DNA of 64,000 bases from Massilia aurea (GTDB lineage Bacteria; Pseudomonadota; Gammaproteobacteria; Burkholderiales; Burkholderiaceae_D): contig NZ_JANUGZ010000001.1 in assembly GCF_024753205.1 (NCBI RefSeq), positions 1,116,001-1,180,000 of the forward strand. The letters are read 5' to 3'. The notes below the pieces were generated by a model. The model saw only the letters and a program-made list of their open reading frames with translations, was not told where the DNA came from and made no database searches. Below are positions 1 to 9,099 of this stretch, piece after piece. Position 1 is the first letter of the stretch, and the number at the start of each line of letters is the position of its first letter. Made by a program: the position numbers and the translations under genes.

Positions 1-24
1 GGTTTTCGTAACTTTGTTAAACAT
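1..24 (-). CDS. pnp: Polynucleotide phosphorylase, first 8 codons only
   Basis: Read leftwards from the ATG at 22-24 the sequence gives MFNKVTKT, the conserved N terminus of polynucleotide phosphorylase, the 3'-5' exoribonuclease of the RNA degradosome. An AAAGGGA ribosome-binding site lies at 31-37, six bases before the start. The rest of the gene is outside the window. It follows rpsO on the same strand, the standard rpsO-pnp order, with the rpsO terminator in between. The call rests on eight residues plus synteny. Confidence 0.8.
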
Positions 25-130
25 GGGGTATCCCTTTCATTTTGCCGACAGATTTTCAGGTGCTGTCGTTCACCTCTCACCACGGGCCGTTCACGAGCAG
101 AACAGCCTTGCAACAACAAACAAACCGCTC

Positions 131-171
131 AAAAACGAAAAATGCCCGCGACAGAGAACTGGCGCAGGCAT
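131..171 (-). terminator. Rho-independent terminator after rpsO
   Basis: On the minus strand a 9-bp stem (AUGCCUGCG with CGCGGGCAU, one U-G pair) closes over an inner CAG-UUCU-CUG hairpin and is followed by a U-rich run (UUUUCGUUUUU). It sits 30 bases after the rpsO stop and before pnp, so it can end part of the rpsO transcripts and lower readthrough into pnp. Confidence 0.8.
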
Positions 172-202
172 CTTCAGACTTAAACCGTCTGGCGCAAACG
201 AA

Positions 203-472
203 TTACTTACGCAGGCCCAGTTTGGCGATCAGGTCGCGGTAACGGTTCAGATCCTTGTTCTTCAGGTACGACAGCAGGCTCTTACGACGGTTGACCATCA
301 TGATCAGACCACGACGCGAGTGGTGATCTTTCTGGTGGGCCTTGAAGTGGCCGTTCAGGTCGTTGATGCGTGCGGTCAGCAGTGCAACTTGCACTTCTGG
401 CGAACCGGTGTCTTTTTCGCCGCGTGCGTTGTCCGCGATAATCGCGGCTTTGTTCAGAGTTTCTACGGTCAT
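203..472 (-). CDS. rpsO: 30S ribosomal protein S15
   Basis: An 89-residue protein starting [12 protein letters not shown], the full usual length of bacterial S15. It carries the family signature [14 protein letters not shown] near residues 22-35 and the basic HHSRRGL stretch that contacts 16S rRNA. S15 is a primary binder of the central domain of 16S rRNA and nucleates 30S platform assembly. An in-frame upstream extension to 517 exists, but the ATG at 472 is preceded by an AAAGGT ribosome-binding site and gives the family length, so it was chosen. The next gene on this strand is pnp. Confidence 0.97.
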   Translation of the reverse strand: MTVETLNKAAIIADNARGEKDTGSPEVQVALLTARINDLNGHFKAHQKDHHSRRGLIMMVNRRKSLLSYLKNKDLNRYRDLIAKLGLRK

Positions 473-627
473 GATGTTACCTTTCACATGCGGTGCAAGA
501 GTCGCAACCCAGCGCACCGTGATTGATTAAAATGCCTGCCCGGATTCGGACAGACCGGCAAGTATAGTGCAAAACGCGGGTACCGACCAGCGTTTGCCCG
601 CCCTGCCGCCAAGTAAAGGACAAAATA

Positions 628-1128
628 ATGCACCGGATGATGAAAATAACAACGCTGGCTGCCACGCTGTTGCTGGCAGCGTGCGCCACGCGCCCTGCCC
701 CGTTGCCGGGCGAAACGGCCGACGTGGTCCAGGCCAAGCTCGGCAAGCCGACGTCCATCTATGTCGATGGCAATGGCGCGGCGCGCTCGCTCGAATACGC
801 GACGGGGCCGATGGGTCAATACACGTGGATGGCACGCCTTGACCCCGATGGCCGCTTGACGGCCTACGAGCAGGTGCTCACTGGTGAAAAATTTGCCACG
901 CTCAAGGTCGACCAAGCGACCAAGGAGCAGGTCTTGCGCACGATCGGGCGCCCTGCCGAACGCTCGCGTGTGGCGATGCAGAACTACGAGGTCTGGTCGT
1001 ACCGCTACAAGGAGGCCGGCGTCTGGAACTCGCTGATGCACGTGCACTTCGACGAGGGAGGCGTCGTGCGCCAGATGATGAACGGGCCTGACCCGATGTA
1101 CGAACCGAGGGACCGCAGCTCCTGGTAG
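628..1128 (+). CDS. BamE/OmlA-like outer-membrane lipoprotein
   Basis: A 166-residue protein with a lipoprotein signal peptide: a basic start (MHRMMK), a hydrophobic stretch and lipobox LLLAAC with the acylated Cys near residue 19. After it come a short-linker segment (QAKLGKPT) and a second similar one (VLRTIGRPAERS) like the SmpA/OmlA (BamE) fold, followed by an aromatic-rich beta segment (EVWSYRYKEAGVW). BamE helps the BAM complex fold outer-membrane beta barrels; this protein is longer than typical BamE and may be a paralogue rather than the complex subunit. An AAAGGA site at 615-620 supports the start. It is transcribed divergently from rpsO. Confidence 0.65.
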   Translation: MHRMMKITTLAATLLLAACATRPAPLPGETADVVQAKLGKPTSIYVDGNGAARSLEYATGPMGQYTWMARLDPDGRLTAYEQVLTGEKFATLKVDQATKEQVLRTIGRPAERSRVAMQNYEVWSYRYKEAGVWNSLMHVHFDEGGVVRQMMNGPDPMYEPRDRSSW

Positions 1129-1148
1129 GGGCTGCGGTATGAGGCGGG

Positions 1149-2039
1149 TTAGCGCGCCGGCGGCAGCTTGCGCCCGCCGTCGCTGTGCACGAAGTCTTCG
1201 ATCGCATCGAGCGACGGTGCCAGGCGGCGCAGCGAGCTCGATAGCGTTGCGAGCAGCGTGACGTGGTTCACGCCGGTAAAACTCACTTCGCGGACCGGCA
1301 CGCCGGTCGCGCGCAGCCGGTCCGCCAGCGCGCCCGTGTTGCGCTCGGGATCGACCGTCGAATCGTTGCGCGCCGCGATCAACAGCGCGGGCGGCGCATT
1401 GACCGTCACGTGGTTGATCGGCTGCGAATCGCGCGGCGTATTCGGGTACAGGAACACCGGGCGCGTCGTTTCATTTTCCACGGGCAGGAAGTTGTAGGGG
1501 CCGGCCATGCCGATCCAGCCGCGCAGGATGCTCGGCGCCGTGCCCTGTGCCCGCAACCAGCGCGGATCGAGCGCCAGCATCGCCGCGTTGTACGCGCCGG
1601 CGCTGTGGCCCATCGCGTAGATGCGCTTCGGATCGCCGCCATAGGCCTTGATCCGGCGCGACGTCCAGGCCAGTGCTTCGGCGCTGTCGGTCAGGAAATC
1701 TGGGTAGCGTACCTGCGGATACAGGCGGTAGTCGGGAATGACCACCACGAAACCACGCGCCGCCAGCGCGCGGCCGACGAAGGCATAGTCGCCCCGCTCG
1801 CCATTGACCCAGTTGCCGCCGTAGTAGAACACGATGACGGGCGCCGGGCCGGTCCAGTTTTCGGGCCGGTAGATGTCGAGTACGTGACGTGGATTGGTGC
1901 CATAGGCAGCCGAGGCCACCGTGCGCGTGGCACCGCTCGGTGAGACCGCGTTGACCAGCGACAGCGGCGAGCAGGCCGCGAGCAGCCCCGACAGCAGCAG
2001 GACGGTGGCGGCGCAGGCCGCGAAGTAAGGAGCTCTCAT
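1149..2039 (-). CDS. Alpha/beta hydrolase lipoprotein (esterase/lipase type)
   Basis: A 296-residue predicted lipoprotein with lipobox SGLLAAC (Cys near residue 23). The body is an alpha/beta hydrolase of the carboxylesterase type: YYGGNW in the oxyanion-hole position, nucleophile elbow GHSAG, the acid region NDSTVDPE and the catalytic His in GVNHVT. It probably hydrolyses an ester substrate at the cell envelope; the substrate cannot be read from the sequence. It starts 18 bases after the stop of pssA on the same strand, so the two are likely cotranscribed. Confidence 0.8.
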   Translation of the reverse strand: MRAPYFAACAATVLLLSGLLAACSPLSLVNAVSPSGATRTVASAAYGTNPRHVLDIYRPENWTGPAPVIVFYYGGNWVNGERGDYAFVGRALAARGFVVVIPDYRLYPQVRYPDFLTDSAEALAWTSRRIKAYGGDPKRIYAMGHSAGAYNAAMLALDPRWLRAQGTAPSILRGWIGMAGPYNFLPVENETTRPVFLYPNTPRDSQPINHVTVNAPPALLIAARNDSTVDPERNTGALADRLRATGVPVREVSFTGVNHVTLLATLSSSLRRLAPSLDAIEDFVHSDGGRKLPPAR

Positions 2040-2057
2040 GGTTCGGGCAGCCTGTGA

Positions 2058-2924
2058 TCAGCGGTGGAGGTCGTCGTCGGCGTCGTCGAGCGGGATGATG
2101 CTGACCCGCTTGCCCTTCGCACGCTGCCACACGTACACGGCGTAACCCGACAGGCCGTAGATCACGAAGATCGGCCACAGTACCTTGGGCGGATCGATCG
2201 CCAGCAGCGCCAGCACCAGCGCGATCAGGAACACGGCGATGAACGGCACCGACTTGCGGAAGTTGATGTCCTTGAAGCTGTAGAACGGCACGTTCGACAC
2301 CATCGTCAGGCCGGCGAAGACCGTGATGCCCCACGACACCCACTCGACCTTGCGCGGGATGACGCTGATATCGGGATCGATCATCATCATGATGAAGCCG
2401 ATCACCAGCGCCGCTGCAGCCGGGCTGGGCAAGCCCTGGAAGAAGCGCTTGTCGACCACTTCGATATTGGTATTGAAGCGTGCCAGGCGCAAGGCGGCGC
2501 AGGCGCAGTAGATGAAGGCGGCGACCCAGCCGACCTTGCCAAGGCCGTTGAGCGACCATTCGTACATCACCAGCGCCGGCGCGGCGCCGAACGAAACCAT
2601 GTCGGCCAGGCTGTCGTACTGGGCGCCGAATTCGGATTGGGTATTGGTCAGGCGGGCGATGCGCCCGTCCAGGCCGTCGAGGATCATCGCGATGAACACG
2701 GCCCAGCAAGCCTGGTCGAAACGCTGGTTCATCGCCATGACGATGGCGTAGAACCCACAGAACAGCGCGGCGGTGGTGAAGGCATTGGGCAGCAGGTAGA
2801 TGCCGCGGCTGCGCTCACCGGCAGCCCGTCCTTGCGTACGGGGCGCGAAACGCTTTTTCAGGCGGGAGAATCGTGGACCTTTGGGCGGGGTCCCTGGCTT
2901 TCTTCTTCGTGGAAAAGTTGGCAT
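2058..2924 (-). CDS. pssA: CDP-diacylglycerol--serine O-phosphatidyltransferase
   Basis: A 288-residue integral membrane enzyme that makes phosphatidylserine, the precursor of phosphatidylethanolamine. It contains the complete CDP-alcohol phosphotransferase signature DG-x2-AR-x8-G-x3-D-x3-D (beginning DGRIAR, ending SLAD). A basic N-terminal tail of about 40 residues precedes several hydrophobic helices, including LALVLALLAI near the C terminus. The ATG at 2924 was chosen over an in-frame TTG two codons earlier; neither has a clear ribosome-binding site. An IS element is inserted about 120 bases upstream and may affect its promoter. Confidence 0.92.
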   Translation of the reverse strand: MPTFPRRRKPGTPPKGPRFSRLKKRFAPRTQGRAAGERSRGIYLLPNAFTTAALFCGFYAIVMAMNQRFDQACWAVFIAMILDGLDGRIARLTNTQSEFGAQYDSLADMVSFGAAPALVMYEWSLNGLGKVGWVAAFIYCACAALRLARFNTNIEVVDKRFFQGLPSPAAAALVIGFIMMMIDPDISVIPRKVEWVSWGITVFAGLTMVSNVPFYSFKDINFRKSVPFIAVFLIALVLALLAIDPPKVLWPIFVIYGLSGYAVYVWQRAKGKRVSIIPLDDADDDLHR

Positions 2925-3034
2925 AAGCAATCGTATTCAAGTGAGCCGCCGAGCGACTGTTCCCAACCATTATAGAGGCGGGACCCGTGTTAGCGAAACA
3001 CTACGCTAACCCGGCTGGCAATTGCATGTCGCCT

Positions 3035-3042
3035 ACTTGAAC
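3035..3042 (+). repeat. 8-bp target-site duplication, left copy
   Basis: ACTTGAAC here is repeated exactly at 4112-4119, directly outside the two inverted repeats of the IS1595-type element. Eight-base duplications are typical of that IS family. Confidence 0.85.
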
Positions 3043-4111
3043 GGCGCAGTCAACATTAAATAGAGCCGAGCCGTGAACTGATGAGCGGTTTCGTGGTCCA
3101 ACGCCTGTCGCCAGCATCAGGAGTCGCGCATGAAAGCGCCCCGTTTCAAGAACTGGTTTGCCAGGTTGTCAGCGCTGAATCCGCCACAGGGCCGGCAAGT
3201 GCTCGACGCCCTGCATCCCGCAGCTGGTCTCGACCAGGTGGTTGCACTGATCGCGGAGGCCAGAGCGCCAGCACGCTGCTGCCCCAGTTGTGGCAACCAA
3301 CGCTGCAATCGGCACGGGTTTGCCAACGACCTGCAGCGCTTTCGCTGCTGCGCCTGTGGCCGCACGTTCAACGACCTGAGCGGCACGCCGCTGGCGCGAC
3401 TCAGGCACAAGGCCAAATGGCTCGCGTATTCGCAGGTGCTGATCGATTCACTGTCTGTACGCAAGGGCGCAGACCGGGTCGGCGTACACCGCAACACGGC
3501 ATTCCGGTGGCGTCACCGCTTTCTCGATTGGGTCAAGCTCGACCGGCCTGCATCGCTCAACGGCATCGTGGAGGCCGACGAGACATTCCTGCTCGAATCG
3601 CAAAAAGGATCACGCACGCTCGACCGCCCGCCACGCCGACGGGGCGGCCGCGCGCCCATGCGGGGCATTTCCCGCCATCTCGATTGCATCCTGGTAGCAC
3701 GCGACCGGAATGGCCGCACCATCGATGCCGTCACTGGCCGTGGCGCACTGACGGCCGCGCAACTCGAACGCGATTTGCTGCCCAGACTTGATCCGCAGGC
3801 ACTCCTGGTCAGCGACAGCCACGCCGCGTACCGGGCCTTTGCACGCAAGCACAGAATTGCGCACGAGACAGTCAATCTGCGCGCCGGCGTGCGCGTCAGG
3901 CATTCGGGTAGCCGCGCCATCCACGTACAGAACGTGAACGCCTACCACGGTCGCTTCAAGGCCTGGCTACTGGGCTTTCGCGGGGTGGCATCGCGCTATC
4001 TGCCCAACTACCTGGGGTGGCGCTGGGCACTGGATGGCGGGCGGATCAGTTCAGCTGAACAATTGTTTTGCATCGCAATCGGCGTCATCAACAGACAACG
4101 CTGACTGCGCC
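3043..4111 (+). mobile_element. Complete IS1595-family insertion sequence
   Basis: A 1,069-bp element. The left end starts GGCGCAGTCAACATT and the right end, read in reverse, starts GGCGCAGTCAGCGTT (13 of 15 identical). Both ends are flanked by the 8-bp direct repeat ACTTGAAC. It carries one intact transposase whose TGA stop lies within the right inverted repeat. Intact ends, an intact duplication and an open transposase suggest a recent insertion. It lies between the 5' side of pssA and the 3' side of the SIMPL-domain gene. Confidence 0.88.
3130..4104 (+). CDS. IS1595-family transposase
   Basis: A 324-residue transposase. The N-terminal part has a zinc ribbon (CPSCGNQRC ... RCCACGRTF, residues about 50-80). 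Next comes a helix-turn-helix-like stretch (RVGVHRNTAFRWRHRF) and a DDE-type catalytic domain of the ISXO2-like class starting at EADETF, with a second acidic motif at LVSDSHAAY and the conserved VNAYHGRFKAWL near the C terminus. The TGA stop is inside the right inverted repeat. The open reading frame looks undamaged, so the element may be active. Confidence 0.92.
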   Translation: MKAPRFKNWFARLSALNPPQGRQVLDALHPAAGLDQVVALIAEARAPARCCPSCGNQRCNRHGFANDLQRFRCCACGRTFNDLSGTPLARLRHKAKWLAYSQVLIDSLSVRKGADRVGVHRNTAFRWRHRFLDWVKLDRPASLNGIVEADETFLLESQKGSRTLDRPPRRRGGRAPMRGISRHLDCILVARDRNGRTIDAVTGRGALTAAQLERDLLPRLDPQALLVSDSHAAYRAFARKHRIAHETVNLRAGVRVRHSGSRAIHVQNVNAYHGRFKAWLLGFRGVASRYLPNYLGWRWALDGGRISSAEQLFCIAIGVINRQR

Positions 4112-4119
4112 ACTTGAAC
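4112..4119 (+). repeat. 8-bp target-site duplication, right copy
   Basis: ACTTGAAC immediately follows the right inverted repeat and matches 3035-3042. Confidence 0.85.
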
Positions 4120-4141
4120 ACGACCGTGCCGGATGGCGCGA

Positions 4142-4912
4142 TTACTTGAACTTGACCTTGCCCACCAGACGCATTTGCAGCGTGGTTTCGCCTGGCTCGA
4201 AGCTCGGTTCAGCCATGCCATCATCCATCTCGCGCTTGGCGCTCGAACGCATCATCATGGCCGGCGCGGCCTGGGCGTCGCCCGCATAATTGCCCGAGCC
4301 TTCGAAGTCGACCGTATCGAGCACGGCGTCGCCCGGCTGGCGGCCCATTGCCTTGGCGATCGAGACGATGCGCTCGTTCAGGTTCTGATACGTGGCGGCG
4401 ATGCGCTGGTCGTCAAGGCGCTTCTCGGTCGCCGGGGTCAGGCCGAAGTTGATGTTATTGATCTGCAGGACCTTCTGCGCGGCAGCAGCCGTTTTCGGCA
4501 GCGCGGCCAGGTTCGTGGTCTTGACTTCCAGGTACTGGCCAACACGCCAGGCGATCGGCACCGGCTTGACGGGCGCGACCACGCGGCCGACCGGCTGTGG
4601 CTGCACTTCCGGATACACCGGGTACGTGTAATAGCCCTGCGTTTTCAGTTCGGCTTTCGGATCGGCGCGGCGCACGATCTCGGTGCCCTCTTTCATCTTG
4701 CGATTGACGCGGTCGGCGGCGGCGTTCTTGTCCTTGTCGTGCTCTTCGACGGCGAACGTGATCGTCGCTTCGTCATTCGCGTGCTTGACTTCGCCAAAGG
4801 CGGGGACGATGACCATGGTGCCGGTGGTCGCGGTCGACGGCGCGGTCTGCGCCTGGGCAGCGCTGAAGGCCAGCACGAGGGCGGCAGCGACGAGGGATTT
4901 GGTGAATGCCAT
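4142..4912 (-). CDS. Secreted SIMPL-domain protein (DUF541, YggE-like)
   Basis: A 256-residue protein with a cleavable Sec signal peptide (MAFTKSLVAAALVLAFSAAQA). The mature part fits the SIMPL/DUF541 family: a beta strand ending in GEVKHANDEATITFAVEE, then AADRVNRKMKEG, and QGYYTYPVYPEV typical of the middle of the fold. E. coli YggE is linked to lowered oxidative stress, but the biochemical activity of the family is unsettled. The protein should be periplasmic. Its 3' end is only about 30 bases from the IS1595 element; the coding frame is not interrupted. Confidence 0.85.
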   Translation of the reverse strand: MAFTKSLVAAALVLAFSAAQAQTAPSTATTGTMVIVPAFGEVKHANDEATITFAVEEHDKDKNAAADRVNRKMKEGTEIVRRADPKAELKTQGYYTYPVYPEVQPQPVGRVVAPVKPVPIAWRVGQYLEVKTTNLAALPKTAAAAQKVLQINNINFGLTPATEKRLDDQRIAATYQNLNERIVSIAKAMGRQPGDAVLDTVDFEGSGNYAGDAQAAPAMMMRSSAKREMDDGMAEPSFEPGETTLQMRLVGKVKFK

Positions 4913-5042
4913 TGTTGTTCTCCTGTGAGTTGCGACGTATGTCCGACTTGGTTATACGATACCTTGCACAGGGAAAACATCGGTATTTTGTAATGGACAG
5001 TTGCAAATGAGTAGCTTTTGAAACGTGTTAGCACCGTCAGAC

Positions 5043-5143
5043 GAACGCGTGGACGGGAGAACCCGTCCACCCTACGAGGTGCGCGCGACCGGTTTTTCAC
5101 GGCACACATGTTCGTAGGGTGGATGGCTCTGCCGTCCACGCGT
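5043..5143. repeat. REP-like palindromic pair between SIMPL gene and ilvC
   Basis: Two inverted copies of a GC-rich palindromic unit: CGCGTGGACGGG...CCACCCTACG at 5043-5075 and its reverse form CGTAGGGTGG...CCGTCCACGCG at 5113-5143. Related units occur at 32029-32198. The arrangement resembles paired REP elements and could form a large hairpin at the 3' end of the ilv operon transcript. Confidence 0.75.
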
Positions 5144-5189
5144 CGATCGCCAACGCCACACCACCGCACGCGATGGTCTGGCCACGAGC

Positions 5190-6218
<1,029 letters not shown>

Positions 6219-6255
6219 TTATTTAATTTGAATTGTGTGATGTTGAGCGTTTTGC

Positions 6256-6747
6256 TCAAACTTTCAGAATGCGTTCGCCGCGGCCGATGCCCGAGCCGCC
6301 GGTACGCACCGTCTCGAGGATCGAGGCGCGGTCGATGGCGTCAATAAAGGCATCCAGCTTCGATTTGGCGCCGGTCAGCTCGATCGTGTAGGTCTTTTCG
6401 GTGACGTCGATGACGCGGCCCCGGAAGATATCGGCGGTACGCTTCATTTCTTCACGCTCCTTGCCGACCGCCCGCACCTTGATCAGCATGAGTTCGCGCT
6501 CGATGTGCTGGCCTTCGGTCAGGTCGACCACCTTGACGACCTCGATCAGCCGGTTCAGGTGCTTCGTGATCTGCTCGATGATGTCGTCCGAGCCGGACGT
6601 CACGATCGTCATGCGCGACAGCGTCGCGTCTTCGGTCGGCGCCACGGTCAGCGTTTCGATGTTGTAGCCGCGCGCCGAGAACAGGCCGACCACGCGCGAG
6701 AGCGCGCCGGCTTCGTTCTCCAGCAGGACAGAAATAATATGGCGCAT
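6256..6747 (-). CDS. ilvN: Acetolactate synthase small (regulatory) subunit
   Basis: A 163-residue protein starting MRHIISVLLENEAGALSRVVGLF, an ACT domain followed by the C-terminal domain of AHAS regulatory subunits. It binds valine and imposes feedback control on the large subunit. The length matches the IlvH type; the symbol ilvH is equally used. The start codon directly abuts the stop of the catalytic subunit gene, so the two are translationally linked. Confidence 0.95.
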   Translation of the reverse strand: MRHIISVLLENEAGALSRVVGLFSARGYNIETLTVAPTEDATLSRMTIVTSGSDDIIEQITKHLNRLIEVVKVVDLTEGQHIERELMLIKVRAVGKEREEMKRTADIFRGRVIDVTEKTYTIELTGAKSKLDAFIDAIDRASILETVRTGGSGIGRGERILKV

Positions 6748-8475
6748 TTACAGGTCCTCCGAGCCAAGCAGCATTTCGTTCAGGCCGCGGCCCGCCTTGA
6801 CCATCGGCCACACGTTTTCACTCTGGTCGGTGATGAAGTTCATGAACACCAGGCGGTCTTTCATGGCGAATGCGTCGCGCAGCGCGCCGTCGACATCGCC
6901 CGGCTTTTCGATGCGCATGCCGACGTGGCCATAGGCCTCGGCCAGCTTTTCGAAGTCGGGCAGCGAATCCATGTACGACTCGGAATAGCGCGAGCCGTAA
7001 TCGATCTGCTGCCACTGGCGGACCATGCCCAAAAAGCGGTTATTGAGCAGGATGATCTTCGGCGTCAGGTGATATTGCTTGCAGGTGGCAAGCTCCTGGA
7101 TGCACATCTGGATCGAGCCTTCGCCGGTAACACAAGCTACGGTGGCATCCGGATTGGCCATCTGCACGCCCATCGCGAATGGCAGCCCGACACCCATCGT
7201 GCCCAGGCCACCGGAATTGATCCAGCGGCGCGGCTTGTCGAACGGGTAGTACTGCGCGGCCCACATCTGGTGCTGGCCGACGTCGGACGTGATGAACGCG
7301 TCGCCATCGGTCACCTTGTGCAGCTGCTGGATCACGGACTGCGGCTTGATCAGCGTGTCGGAGCTCGCATACGCCAGGCAATCGCGGCCACGCCATTCGG
7401 CGATCTGCTTCCACCACGATTGCAGCGCAGGCGCATTCGCGTGGCCATTGCCGGCCTCGAGCTGCGTGAGCAGTTCGATCAGCACGTCCTTGACGTTGCC
7501 GACGATCGGGATATCCACCTTCACGCGCTTGGAAATCGACGACGGGTCGATGTCGATATGGATGATTTTGCGCGGATGCGAGGCAAAGTGCTTCGGGTTG
7601 CCGATCACGCGGTCGTCGAAGCGCGCGCCAATGGCGATCAACACGTCGCAGTGCTGCATCGCCATGTTCGCTTCATAGGTGCCGTGCATGCCCGGCATGC
7701 CGACGAAGTGCGGATCGGACGAACGCGACGCGCCCAGGCCCATCAGCGTATTCGTGATCGGAAAGCCCGTGGACTCGACCATGCGGTTGAGCTCATTCGA
7801 GGCATTGGCCAGGATGACGCCGCCGCCCGCATAGATCATCGGCCGCTCGGCGTTCTGCAGCAGCGCGACCGCTTTGCGGATCTGGCCGGCATGGCCCTTG
7901 TCGACCGGACGGTACGAGCGCATGTCGACTTCGCGCGGGTACTCGAACAGGCATTTGTTAACCGTGATGTCCTTCGGGATATCGACCAGCACGGGACCGG
8001 GCCGGCCGGTGCGGGCGATGAAGAAGGCTTTCTTGATGGTCGAGGCCAGATCGCGCACGTCCTTGACCAGGAAGTTGTGCTTGACCACCGGGCGGGTGAT
8101 GCCCACGGTGTCGCATTCCTGGAATGCATCCTGGCCGATCGCGTGACTTGGCACCTGGCCCGAGATCACGACCATCGGGATCGAATCCATATAGGCGGTC
8201 GACAAGCCGGTGACGGCATTGGTGACGCCCGGACCGGACGTGACGAGGGCGACGCCCACGGTGTTCGAGCTGCGCGAATAGGCATCGGCGGCATGCACCG
8301 CGGCTTGTTCGTGGCGAACGAGAACGTGCTGGAATTTATCTTGCTGGAAGATCGCGTCGTAGATATACAGAACCGCGCCGCCCGGATAACCGAAAACGTG
8401 CTTGACGCCCTCTTCTGCCAGACAACGGACAACGATTTCAGCGCCCGTGATAGGGACTGTTGGATCGAAACTCAT
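6748..8475 (-). CDS. ilvB: Acetolactate synthase large (catalytic) subunit
   Basis: A 575-residue thiamine-diphosphate enzyme that condenses two pyruvates, or pyruvate and 2-oxobutyrate, in the first shared step of branched-chain amino acid synthesis. The N-terminal TPP-binding segment contains EEGVKHVFGYPGGAVL with the activating Glu in HEQAAVHAADAY. The C-terminal ThDP motif includes GEGSIQM and LNNRFLGMVRQWQ. The ATG at 8475 (MSFDPTVPITGAE) is preceded by AAAGGA at about 9 bases; an in-frame start five codons earlier is less likely. First gene of the operon. Confidence 0.96.
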   Translation of the reverse strand: MSFDPTVPITGAEIVVRCLAEEGVKHVFGYPGGAVLYIYDAIFQQDKFQHVLVRHEQAAVHAADAYSRSSNTVGVALVTSGPGVTNAVTGLSTAYMDSIPMVVISGQVPSHAIGQDAFQECDTVGITRPVVKHNFLVKDVRDLASTIKKAFFIARTGRPGPVLVDIPKDITVNKCLFEYPREVDMRSYRPVDKGHAGQIRKAVALLQNAERPMIYAGGGVILANASNELNRMVESTGFPITNTLMGLGASRSSDPHFVGMPGMHGTYEANMAMQHCDVLIAIGARFDDRVIGNPKHFASHPRKIIHIDIDPSSISKRVKVDIPIVGNVKDVLIELLTQLEAGNGHANAPALQSWWKQIAEWRGRDCLAYASSDTLIKPQSVIQQLHKVTDGDAFITSDVGQHQMWAAQYYPFDKPRRWINSGGLGTMGVGLPFAMGVQMANPDATVACVTGEGSIQMCIQELATCKQYHLTPKIILLNNRFLGMVRQWQQIDYGSRYSESYMDSLPDFEKLAEAYGHVGMRIEKPGDVDGALRDAFAMKDRLVFMNFITDQSENVWPMVKAGRGLNEMLLGSEDL

Positions 8476-9024
8476 AACCATTCCTTTCAAAACCCATAGG
8501 GTTGATTGATCGGATGCTCGTTCCTGGCGATATGCGTGCTGCGCTTACAACCCTCAGGCTCCACTTCTTTCTGCGTGCACGTCGATGGTTCGGGTCGCCG
8601 TAGGGACCGTACGCATTGACGCTGGGCGCAACTCGTTAGGCTTGAGTGTTTGTAGCGGTTGGACGCATCTCTCGCGCTTGTGGCACGGGTCGGAGCAAAC
8701 TGCCTACAAATGAAAGCGTGCCATGGCGGACGGGGCGTTGTGGGCGACTCCCGCATGACGTTGATGCTTTGAGGGTGCAAAGCGTGAGGAACACCATACC
8801 GCGCCGCACCATTCTGGTCAAGCTTTGTCTTTCGACAAGATGCGACCTTGTTGGCGCCTATAGCTGGCACGGTGCGGCTGCCAGGTAGGCGCTGGGGGCA
8901 ACCCACCGCACTGCGGCGCAGCGCGCAGGCTCTGACCCGCTCGTTTTTGGTGCACGCACAGTGCGTGTGTTGTAAATCCGGCGCACCACAGTACAATCCA
9001 GTTTATTGCCACATGGAAATCGAC
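8476..9024. other. Intergenic leader between ilvB and the chemoreceptor gene
   Basis: About 620 bases (to 9099) separate the divergent ilvB and chemoreceptor genes. No protein in either strand looks real: the short frames present are rich in Arg and Cys and lack ribosome-binding sites. I searched the strand leading into ilvB for a leader peptide rich in Ile, Leu and Val and did not find one. The stretch must hold both promoters; I cannot place them with confidence. Confidence 0.5.
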
Positions 9025-9061
9025 CTTCAAAGAAAAAACGCTTAAGATTATTTCTTTGAAG
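9025..9061. repeat. Perfect 11-bp inverted repeat upstream of the chemoreceptor gene
   Basis: CTTCAAAGAAA at 9025-9035 is exactly complementary in reverse to TTTCTTTGAAG at 9051-9061, with a 15-base spacer. It ends 38 bases before the chemoreceptor ATG. It could be a regulator-binding site or an mRNA hairpin; no long T run follows it, so a terminator is less likely. Confidence 0.6.
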
Positions 9062-9099
9062 ATCCAGTTTTTTGCTCACCTTCTGTTCCGGATTCAGCT

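Noticed and set aside
6505..8499. A 664-codon plus-strand open frame opposite ilvB and ilvN
   Set aside because: It is the antisense shadow of two certain genes; composition is His/Arg/Asp-rich and no domain is visible.
8476..8700. An ilv leader peptide with attenuation control
   Set aside because: No short frame rich in Ile, Leu or Val and no terminator-antiterminator pair was seen before ilvB.
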